A stretch of DNA of 33,408 bases from the NCBI GenBank assembly GCA_905373665.1, contig CAJPTV010000011.1, positions 1 to 33,408 of the forward strand, read 5' to 3'. Under the pieces are notes generated by a model, which saw nothing but the letters and a program-made list of their open reading frames with translations, was not told the origin of the DNA and made no database searches. Of this stretch, positions 1 to 8,683 are shown in pieces. Every line of letters begins with the position of its first letter. Position 1 is the stretch's first letter. This DNA comes from Bacteroidia bacterium. GTDB lineage: Bacteria > Bacteroidota > Bacteroidia > Bacteroidales > CAJPTX01. The position numbers and the translations under genes were made by a program.

Positions 1-5
1 TGCAT

Positions 6-31
6 CTCTAAAAATCCTCCTGTTTTTAGAG
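6..31 (+). terminator. Possible terminator hairpin at the left edge
   Basis: A perfect 9-bp inverted repeat, CTCTAAAAA (6-14) and TTTTTAGAG (23-31), encloses an 8-base loop and is followed by a run of six T at 37-42. It could end a plus-strand transcript entering from the left. It also lies 70 bases downstream of the minus-strand small lipoprotein gene, so it may serve that transcript. The stem is mostly A/T and so weak. Confidence 0.35.
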
Positions 32-99
32 TCAACTTTTTTCAGGATAAGACACAAGGGGACACAGCGCCTTACACCCTACACCCCTAAAATAGTTCT

Positions 100-234
100 T
101 TACTGTACACTTACACGGCGATAGGCTGGGCACGGCGCCTTACCTGTCGTAGAGCAAGAGAGAAGCAACATAGAGGCCACAATCACGGTCAAAAGAACTA
201 CTACAGAGACCAACTGCGCTTTACGCGTTTTCAT
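100..234 (-). CDS. Small lipoprotein, 44 residues
   Basis: This short open frame runs from ATG at 232-234 to TAA at 100-102 and encodes 44 residues. It starts MKTRKAQ, continues with a hydrophobic stretch (about residues 8-25), and then has a clean lipobox, LLLSC, with the lipidated cysteine at residue 27. The mature part is only about 18 residues (CSTTGKAPCPAYRR...), with a second cysteine at residue 35. The charge, hydrophobic core and lipobox arrangement of signal peptidase II substrates is what supports it; the frame is too short for ordinary gene finding. A TAnnTTTG-type -7 box (TACTTTTG, minus strand, 325-332) lies about 90 bases upstream. Small lipoproteins with a CxAY-type tail are common in Bacteroidota as I recall, but I cannot assign a function. 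It is the first gene after the terminator of the large T9SS gene. Confidence 0.6.
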   Translation of the reverse strand: MKTRKAQLVSVVVLLTVIVASMLLLSCSTTGKAPCPAYRRVSVQ

Positions 235-324
235 TATAACGTTAGAGTTAAATTACAATCTTACCAAAACTCAAGCACACCGACACGCACTACAAGTGCA
301 CCGATACTGCTCCTTCTACTTTGA

Positions 325-332
325 CAAAAGTA
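325..332 (-). promoter_or_regulatory. Candidate -7 box upstream of the small lipoprotein
   Basis: The minus strand reads TACTTTTG, matching the Bacteroidota -7 consensus TAnnTTTG. No convincing TTG is seen 18-21 bases further upstream, and the leader to the ATG at 234 would be about 85 bases, so this is a weak call. Confidence 0.25.
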
Positions 333-364
333 CATTTTTCTAGCAATACCCTGCCCTCAACTTC

Positions 365-408
365 AAAAAAAGGAGTGTAGTCCTCACACTTCCGAGGACT
401 ACACTCCT
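365..408 (-). terminator. Intrinsic terminator of the DUF285 T9SS gene
   Basis: A perfect 15-bp inverted repeat (371-385 with 394-408; arm AGGAGTGTAGTCCTC) encloses an 8-base loop. On the minus strand it is followed by seven T (365-371). It sits 80 bases downstream of the stop codon at 488, in the right orientation to end that transcript. Confidence 0.85.
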
Positions 409-487
409 GATAGACAAGCTCTATACTCTTTTCTCTAAAACCAACCCGAAGTTAGTTTTCTCAAAAACTAGAGCCTTTATTTCACAC

Positions 488-3400
488 CTAACGCTTTACC
501 ACCTTAAAGGTCTTGCTTGCACCGTTAGCTACCGAAACACGCAAGAGGTAGAGACCAGCGTTCAAGTCTAATGTCTCAACTCGCGTTTCAGCACCACTGA
601 GTTCACCTGCACGAAGCACCACACCCTGAACATTCAGCAACTCGTAACGACCTTCAAGAGAAGCATTTACCACCAAGAAAGAAGTGAACGGATTCGGTGC
701 AACAACCACATTAGCCAATACAGCGTCCTCCACAGGTGTCCCACCATTGTTACCACCGTTGCCACCACCATTATCTCCACCATTGCCGCCGCCGTTGTCA
801 CCACCATTGCCGCCACCGTTATCTCCACCGTTGTCCTCTGGCTTCTGATTTGGCGTAGTATTCGGCTTCAAGTTATTTACAGCATTGATCACGACAACAC
901 CATCTTGATAACCCACCTTAACTTTGAAAACATTGCCCTCCTGCTCCATGTGTGCAACACCTTCCACATCTACAGCAAGAGCCTTATTTGCCGAATTATT
1001 CACGGTAATCGTAATGTCGCTGCCAGCTTCCAAATTCTTGAGTGATGCAGGGTTAGAAGTAAAGCCCATCAGAGTATTATCGACCACATCGATCTGATAA
1101 GTAACTGGCGTTGTATCATACTCGATAGTAAAGGTTGCATCCGCATTCCCCATACGAACCTTGTACTCCTTATTCTCTACCACCGTGATCAACTCTGCTC
1201 CCCCTGTAACAGAAACCTTATATACCACATTAACAGGTTCTGCCACCGTAACCGTAACCACGTCTCCTTCCACCAACTTATCAAGCTCATAACCCGAAGC
1301 ATTAGAATCCTCGACCTTCGCAAGAACCTTAATCGCAGGCTTACCTTCTACAGGTGTGGCAACTGCATTAAATTTATGTAAGTCACTGCTACCATTCTTC
1401 AAGACACGGAAATGAACCTTAGCGTCCTTCCCATCCATCTTTACAAGATACCCTGTACCTGTCTTTTCCACATCACTGTTCGTTGCTTCAAAAAGGACAG
1501 GATACGAAGAGTCATTCTTAAGTTCAACAGTAACTTGCGCATTCTTTCCTAACTTCTTAAGCTCCTCTGCTGCTTTTGTAGCTTGAGTTGCATCACTCAT
1601 ATCATACGTACTACCGCCAATAGTGTATTTTGCAACACTGACATCCGTCTTGTCGAACGACACTTCAAGAGTATACACTGGCTCACTCGCTGGCTTTTTA
1701 CCTTTCAACGTAATATTCTGTGTCCCCATGCGAACCCAATAGAGCTTGTTCGGTACCACCGTTGTAACCTCTGCCCCCGAAGCCTTATCTTCCTCGCTAA
1801 GCATCAAGTCTCCGTCGAATACCACATCACTCGTAACTTTAACCAATGCCTCTCCACCAGGTACAATATCCTCTGGAATGACCGTACATGTAACATCGGA
1901 AAAAGTTGGGTTATTGGGATCCGTATAGTCACCTTGCTTCAATGACACCTTATGTGTAACACTCGCAGCTAACACTGTCAACTTTACCGTCTTGGTAATT
2001 TGCGGATAGGTGAAGGTCTTCAACGTAATCGTTGCAAAACCTACCTTTGACGGATTCACTTCACCATTCTGGTATACCGTAGCAATATCATCGGGTTCAC
2101 AAGTCCACTCTACTTGCTTGCTAAGTTCTGAGGCACTTACCATATCCAGAGCAATGTGATAAGCTGGATCACCCATACGCATCATGATCTCCTGATCGCC
2201 AAGGATTTGGAACTTAGTCAACGCAGGTAGCACAACAACCTTAAAGGTAGTTGCCTTCACCGCTGGGTCATAAGCAGAAGCCATACGAACGGTGTATTCT
2301 CCTTCTGCAAAACCTTTGAGGTGAATCTTAATCTTATCCTTCTCGTCATAGTTCACCGCCTGTACGAGCTTATCCAAATTCTCCTTGGTATCATTCTCAA
2401 GATTCAGAGCCGGCACACGCTGATAATCCTTAAGCGACGAATTTACCTGAACTGGGAGGTCATACTCTTCTCCTTGACGAAGATGTACGACACTCATATC
2501 TGGAGTGAACGTTATATCCTTCAGCTTATCCTCAATCGCCTTAAACTTAAAGGAGATCGTTTGACGAGCATATTCGCCCTCACGACGCAAAACGGTCAAG
2601 AAGATCTCTCCCTCAACTTCCTCATTCGGGGTGATCGTCACCTTTATCTTATCTCCCTCTACTTTATGTGCAATCGAGAGGTTCTTCTCCTCGTCTTCCT
2701 TAGTAAAGCTACTCTTTACTTCATACTCGAAGTCTTTTGCATTGATAAACTCCTTAATCTTACCAAACGCTTCGCATACATAGTCAGTACCTTTCCCCTT
2801 ATATATATAGAAAGCGGGATCTTTGAAACGCACCGTCGTAATCTTCGGATCTTCGACCTTCTCGGCCTTATCCTTACTGAAGACCCACTTCTTATCCACC
2901 TCGAGAGATTTGTGGGCATCAATAGCTTCCTTCTTATACTCGAGATTCGCCTTTACTGACAATTGGAAGTCGGTGCAAATATCACCCTGTTTAGCCCAAT
3001 CGATGAGAGATGCCGTATAATTCTCCGAACTCAAAGCAGTGGAGCTGAGGTCAAGAGCACGTACACGACGCAATTCCCAAGCGCCAAGCGCTTGATCAAA
3101 TGCCTTAGCGCCTTCAAAAGTATTAGCAAACGAAGTAACGTAAGCCACCTTCCAAGTAGAGAGCTGCTGGTTATACTTCTTGCACCCAGAGAACATCTCG
3201 CTCATGTTCTGCACTTTCTCTGTATTCCAAGTCGGAAGAGGCTGATTAAACTTCTCACAGCCCTTGAACATCGCTTGCATGTTACATGCTGAGGTTGTAG
3301 TCCAACCAATCATAGGTTTGTTGTACTCTTTACACCCCTCGAACATACTCTCGAAGTCTTCAACACTCGCAACAGTCCAGCTATTGAGCAACTGATTAAA

Positions 3401-4843
3401 CTTCTCACAGCCCTTAAACATGCTATTCATGCTCTTCACCGAAGAAACATTCCACTTGTTGAGAGGGCTGTTAAAGATCATACAACCGTCAAACATATGG
3501 CTCATATCCTTCACCTTACTCATATCCCAAGCAGAGAGGTCACCATTAAAACTCTCACAATCTTTGAACATAAAGCTGCAATCTTCAACCTCCGTCATAT
3601 TAGGAGTACCTGCTCTCTTGGAGAAGGAAACTGTCGCACCATCAAACATATGGCTCATGGTCTTCCATGCCACATCCCCCCACTGTTCCACAGAGAAGGG
3701 CATGCGTATTTCCTTACCCTTAAACGCCACAACACCCTTAGCCTCAACAATCACCTCGTATACCTTACCAGAGGTTACTCCGAAAGTATACATTTCACCC
3801 TCTTGAGTTGCCGTAATACCGTCCTTGACCGCAAGGTCCGAGACACTCGCAACATCCCGATAAGTGATCTTCATATTACGCCCCAACACTGGTACCTTAA
3901 CATCCCCATTATGATTCGCAATAATATGGAAGATAAAAGGCTTAGCACCAGCTACAGCTGGGGCGTCTGTATAATCGCCACGTATCGTCCAATTCTTGGT
4001 CTCAAGAGCACCACGAGCCGCCTTAGCCGTATTGGAATAATAGAGCCCCGTAGCATCCAAAGCGACATCCTTCAGCCCCATAACATTCCAAAACATAAGG
4101 GCATGGCTGTAATTCTCGCCCGAGATACCGCTATTGCCGATACCGATCTTCTTCACACTCTTAAGCTTCCAAAGCCCGAGATTGTAGTTGAACGCCGTAG
4201 CTCCTTGAAATGTATTCTCCATGTTTGCGACATTCTGTACCCGATCGCCCCACTTCGTGAGATCGGTTGCAAATGCCGTAGCATTCATGAACATACCGCT
4301 CATATCGCTAACCGCTTGTACATTCCACCCAGAAATGTCGCTCGAGAACGCCTTAGCATTCTTAAAGGTGTTACGCATATTGCGCACATGCTTTACATCC
4401 CAAGCCGTAAGATCGCCATTGAAACTTTCGCAATCTTGGAAAGTTCCTTCCAAACTCCAACACTCGGAAAGGTCAGGAGCACCTGCCGTAATATTGCTAA
4501 TATTAGACCCCGTAAAAGCATACTCGAGCGTCTTCCACTTCACGCCCCCCCAATCTAAGACGTCCGTGATATTCTTGCTGTCGGGGTTCTTTGCAAAACC
4601 ATAGATGTTATTCCCAGAAACAGCGACAATCCCACCGCTCGGAGCTGTAAACTTCTGTCCGAAGGCATAGATCGTAGCAATAGTCTTACCCGCATTATCT
4701 TTTACACTGAACGGGTATCTTTTGGGAACAATCCCAAGACTGACGTTTTCTCCGTCGACTTTGATCTTGAAATCTCCCGCCCAGCCCAATTGTGCTACCA
4801 AAAGCAATAACACAGTGCATAGTATCTGGCTTTTTCTTCGCAT
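488..4843 (-). CDS. DUF285/BspA-type surface protein with T9SS sorting domain
   Basis: This 1451-residue protein is probably exported and fixed on the cell surface. Residues 1-22 form a signal peptide (MRRKSQ, then a leucine-rich core, then GWAG). Two blocks of DUF285 repeats follow, at about 105-295 and 390-655. They have a period of roughly 23 residues of the form MxxMFxGCxxFNqpLxxWxvssV, the type first known from BspA-like and mycoplasma surface proteins. Residues about 660-1330 look like a string of Ig-like/beta-sandwich modules. A Gly/Asn/Asp linker spans about 1335-1370. The last 81 residues form a type A T9SS sorting domain (APNPF, then YELLNVQG, then GLYLLRV). By family knowledge, such a domain directs passage through the T9SS and anchoring or release. 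A likely role is adhesion to host or other bacteria, but the ligand is unknown. It has its own promoter and terminator, so it looks monocistronic. Confidence 0.88.
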   Translation of the reverse strand: MRRKSQILCTVLLLLVAQLGWAGDFKIKVDGENVSLGIVPKRYPFSVKDNAGKTIATIYAFGQKFTAPSGGIVAVSGNNIYGFAKNPDSKNITDVLDWGGVKWKTLEYAFTGSNISNITAGAPDLSECWSLEGTFQDCESFNGDLTAWDVKHVRNMRNTFKNAKAFSSDISGWNVQAVSDMSGMFMNATAFATDLTKWGDRVQNVANMENTFQGATAFNYNLGLWKLKSVKKIGIGNSGISGENYSHALMFWNVMGLKDVALDATGLYYSNTAKAARGALETKNWTIRGDYTDAPAVAGAKPFIFHIIANHNGDVKVPVLGRNMKITYRDVASVSDLAVKDGITATQEGEMYTFGVTSGKVYEVIVEAKGVVAFKGKEIRMPFSVEQWGDVAWKTMSHMFDGATVSFSKRAGTPNMTEVEDCSFMFKDCESFNGDLSAWDMSKVKDMSHMFDGCMIFNSPLNKWNVSSVKSMNSMFKGCEKFNQLLNSWTVASVEDFESMFEGCKEYNKPMIGWTTTSACNMQAMFKGCEKFNQPLPTWNTEKVQNMSEMFSGCKKYNQQLSTWKVAYVTSFANTFEGAKAFDQALGAWELRRVRALDLSSTALSSENYTASLIDWAKQGDICTDFQLSVKANLEYKKEAIDAHKSLEVDKKWVFSKDKAEKVEDPKITTVRFKDPAFYIYKGKGTDYVCEAFGKIKEFINAKDFEYEVKSSFTKEDEEKNLSIAHKVEGDKIKVTITPNEEVEGEIFLTVLRREGEYARQTISFKFKAIEDKLKDITFTPDMSVVHLRQGEEYDLPVQVNSSLKDYQRVPALNLENDTKENLDKLVQAVNYDEKDKIKIHLKGFAEGEYTVRMASAYDPAVKATTFKVVVLPALTKFQILGDQEIMMRMGDPAYHIALDMVSASELSKQVEWTCEPDDIATVYQNGEVNPSKVGFATITLKTFTYPQITKTVKLTVLAASVTHKVSLKQGDYTDPNNPTFSDVTCTVIPEDIVPGGEALVKVTSDVVFDGDLMLSEEDKASGAEVTTVVPNKLYWVRMGTQNITLKGKKPASEPVYTLEVSFDKTDVSVAKYTIGGSTYDMSDATQATKAAEELKKLGKNAQVTVELKNDSSYPVLFEATNSDVEKTGTGYLVKMDGKDAKVHFRVLKNGSSDLHKFNAVATPVEGKPAIKVLAKVEDSNASGYELDKLVEGDVVTVTVAEPVNVVYKVSVTGGAELITVVENKEYKVRMGNADATFTIEYDTTPVTYQIDVVDNTLMGFTSNPASLKNLEAGSDITITVNNSANKALAVDVEGVAHMEQEGNVFKVKVGYQDGVVVINAVNNLKPNTTPNQKPEDNGGDNGGGNGGDNGGGNGGDNGGGNGGNNGGTPVEDAVLANVVVAPNPFTSFLVVNASLEGRYELLNVQGVVLRAGELSGAETRVETLDLNAGLYLLRVSVANGASKTFKVVKR
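734..841. repeat. 24-bp tandem repeat coding a Gly/Asn linker
   Basis: About three tandem units of 24 bp encode repeats of GGGNGGDN between the stalk and the sorting domain of the DUF285 protein. Copies differ at silent positions (GGT/GGC). The period and near identity make copy-number change by slippage plausible, and it would stay in frame. Confidence 0.75.
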
Positions 4844-4904
4844 GACCGTCTTTATAGTTTATACATTGAACACGCGAAGTTAGTAAATAATTGACAAACG
4901 AGAC

Positions 4905-4933
4905 AAATATATTCTTCTAGAGCTTTCCACAAC
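4905..4933 (-). promoter_or_regulatory. Promoter of the DUF285 T9SS gene
   Basis: The minus strand carries TATATTTG (4905-4912), an exact TAnnTTTG -7 box, with TTG 18 bases upstream (about 4931-4933). The predicted start lies about 55 bases before the ATG. This fits the Bacteroidota sigma-ABfr pattern, with a spacer at the short end of the usual range. Confidence 0.5.
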
Positions 4934-4981
4934 GGTTCAACGCAAAATGAGACATTGAGATTCCCTCCTCTCGCTCAAATC

Positions 4982-5017
4982 AAAAGAGGACACTGTGCCC
5001 AATCGCTCAGTGCCCTC
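4982..5017 (-). terminator. Terminator of ftcD
   Basis: On the minus strand a 10-bp stem (5008-5017 with 4986-4995, one G-U pair) encloses a 12-base loop and is followed by TTTT. It begins 25 bases after the ftcD stop codon at 5042. The plus-strand version would contain an A-C mismatch, which supports the minus orientation. Confidence 0.7.
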
Positions 5018-5041
5018 CTTATTAGTTATAAGAGACTTAGC

Positions 5042-6736
5042 TTACTTATCAATCTTCGTATCTGCGACCGCCAAGATCTTCGCCTCGCGCTCCTCTGCCA
5101 ACTTACAAAGTTTCTCACCCAAGGCTAAAAATTCTGCTACGCGCGCCTTATCTTCCAAACCTGCAGCATTGATCCGCACATTCAAAAAGGCGCCGCGCAC
5201 CCCTGCACGAGCAGCCAAAGCGCCTACCGCAGCATCAGTCACCGAATTCGGATTTCCGATTTCAGCCATAGCCTCAGCCACTTCCATCGAGTCATAACAG
5301 AGTTGCATCACACGCGCTGGCACCTCCGTCGCATACAGCGTTGCTGCTTGGATCGCCTCCTTGCGTGCCGCCTTTTCCGCATCGCTCCCCTTGGGCATCC
5401 CGAGGGCATCCATGATTTTGTTAAAGGCGTTCGTGTCTTCATCTATCAGATGCACGAGCTGCTCTTGATAATGCTTCCCCTTCTCAGCCCAATCAGAGAA
5501 CTCTTTCCAACGCTCGTCCCATCCGGGCTTATGCGCCGAGAGGTTCGCCACCATCGTACCAAGCGCTACACCCATCGCCCCCATCGTTGCCGAAATACTT
5601 CCGCCCCCTGGCGCAGGCGACTCCGAAGCGGTCTCTTCTACGAAGCCCTTAACCGAAAGATCGACCAACTTCTTCTTCGAGTCATCTTCAAGGATATACT
5701 CGATAATCTTTTTCTTAGGATCGAACGGATAAAGCTCATCCAATCCCATAGACTTCACAGCGATCTTAATAAGCTCCGCATCTGAAATCCCTGTCGAACG
5801 CTCCTGTTTTTCCAAGAAATAGCGCCCAGCATCGAGCATAGCCTTAAGCGGCAATACCCCCACCAACTCCGAGCCCGTCACACGCACACCACGTGCATCA
5901 GCCTTCTTCACACACTCCTCAAAAGCCACGTGGAGCGGCGTAACGCTGATATCGGTCAGATTGATAGAAACCTGCGCAATGCCAAACTCCTCAATGAACC
6001 ACCCAATAGCCTTACAAGCCTTCAACGAGCCGGGTTGCATCACCACCTTGCCATTGGCATCGAGCTTCTTCTTCCCTGTAATCGGGTTACCTTCACGAAC
6101 AGGACGCCCCTTTTCTCGAATATCGAAAGCAATAGCATTCGCTCGACGCGTCGAGGTCGAGTTCAAGTTTACGTTATACGCCACCAAGAAATTACGCGCC
6201 CCAACCGCCGTAGCGCCAGACTTCGCATTAAAAGCAGCAGGACCGAAATCAGGCTTCCACTCCTCCGTGGTCACACGCTGTGGCAGCGCCTCGTACTCCC
6301 CTGCCCTACAAGCAGCGAGGTTGCGACGCTCGGGCTTGAAAGCAGCATTTTCGTAGCAATAAACCGAAATACCTAATTCGTCGCCGATACGCTTCGCAAG
6401 CTTACGCGCATATTCCACCGTCTCTTCCATAGAGATATTGGAAACTGGGACGAGGGGGCAAACATCCGTCGCACCAAAACGAGGATGCGCTCCATGGTGC
6501 TTGCTCATATCGATCAGCTCAGCGGCACGCTTCACAGCACGAAAAGCCGCTTCGCAGACTTCATCCGGCGTACCGACCATAGTCACTACCGTCCGGTTTG
6601 TAGCCTTACCGGGGTCTACGTCGATGAGGCGAACGCCTTCCACCGTCTGAATCTCCGCGGTAATCTGATTGATAATGTTCATATCGCGTCCCTCGCTAAA
6701 ATTCGGGACACACTCTATCAGCTTCTGTACTGCCAT
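5042..6736 (-). CDS. ftcD: Glutamate formimidoyltransferase / formimidoyl-THF cyclodeaminase (bifunctional)
   Basis: The enzyme moves the formimino group from formimidoylglutamate, a histidine breakdown product, to tetrahydrofolate. It then deaminates the product to 5,10-methenyl-THF, so histidine degradation feeds one-carbon metabolism. The N-terminal transferase half is recognisable from CVPNFSEGRD (residues 9-18) and SKHHGAHPRFGATDVCPL (78-95), which carries the family's catalytic histidine. The C-terminal cyclodeaminase half shows ESPAPGGGS (372-380). At 564 residues it has the length of the fused two-domain form found in animals and Bacteroidota. No other hut gene is next to it, and the flanking terminator and promoter suggest it is transcribed alone. 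The ATG at 6734-6736 is preceded by a good -7 box. Confidence 0.95.
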   Translation of the reverse strand: MAVQKLIECVPNFSEGRDMNIINQITAEIQTVEGVRLIDVDPGKATNRTVVTMVGTPDEVCEAAFRAVKRAAELIDMSKHHGAHPRFGATDVCPLVPVSNISMEETVEYARKLAKRIGDELGISVYCYENAAFKPERRNLAACRAGEYEALPQRVTTEEWKPDFGPAAFNAKSGATAVGARNFLVAYNVNLNSTSTRRANAIAFDIREKGRPVREGNPITGKKKLDANGKVVMQPGSLKACKAIGWFIEEFGIAQVSINLTDISVTPLHVAFEECVKKADARGVRVTGSELVGVLPLKAMLDAGRYFLEKQERSTGISDAELIKIAVKSMGLDELYPFDPKKKIIEYILEDDSKKKLVDLSVKGFVEETASESPAPGGGSISATMGAMGVALGTMVANLSAHKPGWDERWKEFSDWAEKGKHYQEQLVHLIDEDTNAFNKIMDALGMPKGSDAEKAARKEAIQAATLYATEVPARVMQLCYDSMEVAEAMAEIGNPNSVTDAAVGALAARAGVRGAFLNVRINAAGLEDKARVAEFLALGEKLCKLAEEREAKILAVADTKIDK

Positions 6737-7000
6737 CGTAGCGCACTAGTTAAAATGATTGTACAAAATTAGCCAGAAAAAATGGGACGACCACCACCTA
6801 CACCCAACAGAAAAAACGAACCGAACATCAATTCTCCTAACGAGACAACTTCGATGCTAAAGGCGTGCACCCCAATGTCAATGTAGAATCGTGTAGCTAA
6901 TCAACGAACGATTCGTTGTGCCAAATTACAGAATCCTCGCGCAAGGACTGGGGGACACAGAGCGGACAAGCCCCAAACGGAATAAAGCACTCCTAAAGAC
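6737..7000. other. Non-coding gap upstream of ftcD
   Basis: The 329-base gap between ftcD and the beta-barrel gene holds the ftcD -7 box at 6764-6771 and the barrel gene's terminator at 7001-7041. It also has a small dyad, CAACGAA-cga-TTCGTTG, at 6902-6918. I see no credible coding frame, tRNA or element in the rest. Confidence 0.5.
6764..6771 (-). promoter_or_regulatory. ftcD: Candidate -7 box of ftcD
   Basis: The minus strand reads TAATTTTG, an exact TAnnTTTG match, 28 bases upstream of the ftcD ATG. No clear TTG element is present 18-21 bases upstream, so the call rests on the -7 box and its position. Confidence 0.4.
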
Positions 7001-7041
7001 AAAAAGAAGAGTCCTCCTCCGACCTGCGGAAAAGGACTCTT
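7001..7041 (-). terminator. Terminator of the beta-barrel protein gene
   Basis: The stem is AAGAGTCC (7007-7014) with GGACTCTT (7034-7041), plus an inner TCCG/CGGA helix (7018-7021 with 7027-7030). On the minus strand it is followed by CTTTTT. It lies 25 bases after the stop codon of the gene at 7066-7926. Confidence 0.75.
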
Positions 7042-7065
7042 TATATTCCCTAACAAGAAAACGAC

Positions 7066-7926
7066 CTAGAAATGGAACATCAAATAGAAGTTCCCATAGC
7101 CTGTCCCAGCCAGACCATTCTTTTCGCTATTGGTACCAATACGGAAGGTCGAGTTACTGGGTGCCCCTTGGGTCTCAATCTTCGTATACTGCGACCCCAC
7201 CATCGTTTCTTCAGTCTTGAGAGAACGAGTCCCAAACGAACCTTGGATAGCCAAGCCTACTTCAAAACCGATGCACGCATGTGAGATGAAATAGAACTCT
7301 GCCCCCGTGAAAGCTACCAACCCCAAAGAATGGGTTCCAGAATGTACATCGCTTATCGTACGCTTCGAGTTGTCAGACACCCAACCTGCCGAGGTAGGCG
7401 CACTGTTAAACTCGTTCATCTTGTTACCATAGTAGTAGTAATCTGAGCTACTTTGATAGCGATAAAAGACATCTCCACCACCAAACCCTCTCAAACGACC
7501 CTGACCGCGAAACATCTGATAACCCGCACCGATCTTCCAGTCATTTTGGTAGAGCACATGCTTATCCTCTACCTTATCGTTAGAGAGAGGATTTAGTGTA
7601 CGCGCAGCATCATCTTTAATGAATTCGCGTTCGATCGTCTTATTGTCCCCTGGGTTAAAACGGAGGTGCAAACGCACAGCCGCATTATCCGCAATGAAGT
7701 AACGCCCGTGAAGCGTATAATCTTGCTTATCCCAACGAGAGGCAGAACCATTGTCTGGATTTCCGTTGAACATATTCCCTACGAAATCGAGCACGGGGCT
7801 AGCTTCGATACCGACAGCAAAATCCCCCGTCTTGGCTACATCGATGCTTTTCTGCTCATCCTGCGCACACACCGTACCGGCTAAAGCAGTGAAGGCAGAA
7901 AAAAGAAAAAGTCCTAATCGTTTCAT
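7066..7926 (-). CDS. Predicted outer-membrane beta-barrel protein
   Basis: This 286-residue protein begins with a typical signal peptide (MKRLGLFLF...ALAGTVCAQ, cut near residue 21). It continues with alternating polar and aromatic stretches typical of beta strands (for example YTLHGRYFI, WKIGAGYQMF, FYFISHACIGFEVGLAIQ). It ends in YLMFHF, with the terminal phenylalanine expected for an Omp recognised by BamA. I do not recognise a named family and give no function; a porin-like or OprD-unrelated small barrel is possible. The gene lies 48 bases downstream of a lipoprotein gene on the same strand, with no promoter or terminator between, and is followed by a clear terminator. The two therefore form a two-gene transcription unit and may work together. 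Confidence 0.75.
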   Translation of the reverse strand: MKRLGLFLFSAFTALAGTVCAQDEQKSIDVAKTGDFAVGIEASPVLDFVGNMFNGNPDNGSASRWDKQDYTLHGRYFIADNAAVRLHLRFNPGDNKTIEREFIKDDAARTLNPLSNDKVEDKHVLYQNDWKIGAGYQMFRGQGRLRGFGGGDVFYRYQSSSDYYYYGNKMNEFNSAPTSAGWVSDNSKRTISDVHSGTHSLGLVAFTGAEFYFISHACIGFEVGLAIQGSFGTRSLKTEETMVGSQYTKIETQGAPSNSTFRIGTNSEKNGLAGTGYGNFYLMFHF

Positions 7927-7974
7927 TTTTGAAGTATTTCCCTTGCTTTACTAGAGTTACCCTATCCAAAAAGA

Positions 7975-8484
7975 TTACTCTACATTAAATTTCTTTCCGT
8001 CAGAAACATACTTCACCTCGATGTGCTTTACCTCCCCAGGCGTTAATGAGACAGTCGTCGTTCCTTTATCCACCTTATAGACGCAATCGTGTGTTTCATT
8101 CTTAGCCGAAATCGTATACTTATCAACAAACGTAGAATAAACGATCGTATAGGTAGTAGCTGCGCTTTTTTTTGCACCAACAGGTAGCTCTACAGATTGA
8201 TTCTGCCCCGTAACGACCACCTCGCGGGTAAAGATATCATTCTGATTTCCCCCATAGACATCGCTATAACCAGCCTTGAGAATAATCTTTGTCTGCCCAC
8301 TCATAGCCTCAGCCTTTGCACCTAACGCATCACTCTTCACAATGCCAAAGCTAAAAACAACCGTCGCCGTACGAGACGTATCAATCTTATCCTCGGAGCT
8401 GATGATTTTGTCATCACAAGAAGTGAAACACAAGCTACTAGCCAGCAGCGCTAGCACCGCGAAACTGTAGAACAATTTCTTCAT
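7975..8484 (-). CDS. Predicted lipoprotein of unknown function
   Basis: This 169-residue protein has a signal MKKLFYSFAVLALLASSLC followed by the lipobox FTSC, with the lipidated cysteine near residue 22 and acidic residues (DD) next to it. In Bacteroidota, acidic residues there often go with surface export of lipoproteins; that is inference here. The mature part looks like one beta-sandwich domain of about 140 residues (TATVVFSFG, QTKIILKAGY, TYTIVYSTF, HIEVKYVSDG). The frame is open upstream to 8517, but the promoter -7 box covers 8517-8524, so the start must be the ATG at 8482-8484. It is the first gene of a pair with the beta-barrel gene downstream. Function is not recognised. Confidence 0.78.
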   Translation of the reverse strand: MKKLFYSFAVLALLASSLCFTSCDDKIISSEDKIDTSRTATVVFSFGIVKSDALGAKAEAMSGQTKIILKAGYSDVYGGNQNDIFTREVVVTGQNQSVELPVGAKKSAATTYTIVYSTFVDKYTISAKNETHDCVYKVDKGTTTVSLTPGEVKHIEVKYVSDGKKFNVE

Positions 8485-8516
8485 TTCTGCTATCTGTTTT
8501 TTATTACTTGAACGCA

Positions 8517-8546
8517 CAAATTTAGTGCTTATTTTTTACAAACAAA
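8517..8546 (-). promoter_or_regulatory. Promoter of the lipoprotein/beta-barrel pair
   Basis: The minus strand carries TAAATTTG (8517-8524) with TTTG (8543-8546) 18 bases upstream. It lies 33 bases before the ATG at 8484 and rules out the longer open frame beginning at 8517. Confidence 0.6.
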
Positions 8547-8599
8547 AGCAACACAGCGGTAAAGGTTCTCTTTTCCATCATCAATATCTCCGTTGTAAC

Positions 8600-8607
8600 T
8601 ATCTTTG
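8600..8607 (+). promoter_or_regulatory. rodA: Candidate -7 box of rodA
   Basis: TATCTTTG matches TAnnTTTG exactly and lies 76 bases upstream of the proposed rodA start. No clear TTG element is present at the usual distance. It diverges from the promoter of the lipoprotein gene, about 55 bases apart. Confidence 0.4.
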
Positions 8608-8683
8608 CGAAGGAGAAGCTCCGTCACCCCACCCTCCGCCCTCTATGACCATAGCAGAGCTCCCAACTTTATAAGACACTGTC

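Noticed and set aside
3497..4558. Long plus-strand frame of 353 codons opposite the DUF285 gene
   Set aside because: It is a shadow of the repeated codons of the real minus-strand gene; no start context and no recognisable fold.
7975..8517. Longer lipoprotein frame starting at 8517
   Set aside because: The -7 box TAAATTTG occupies 8517-8524, so an mRNA could not include that start; the signal peptide begins at the ATG at 8484.
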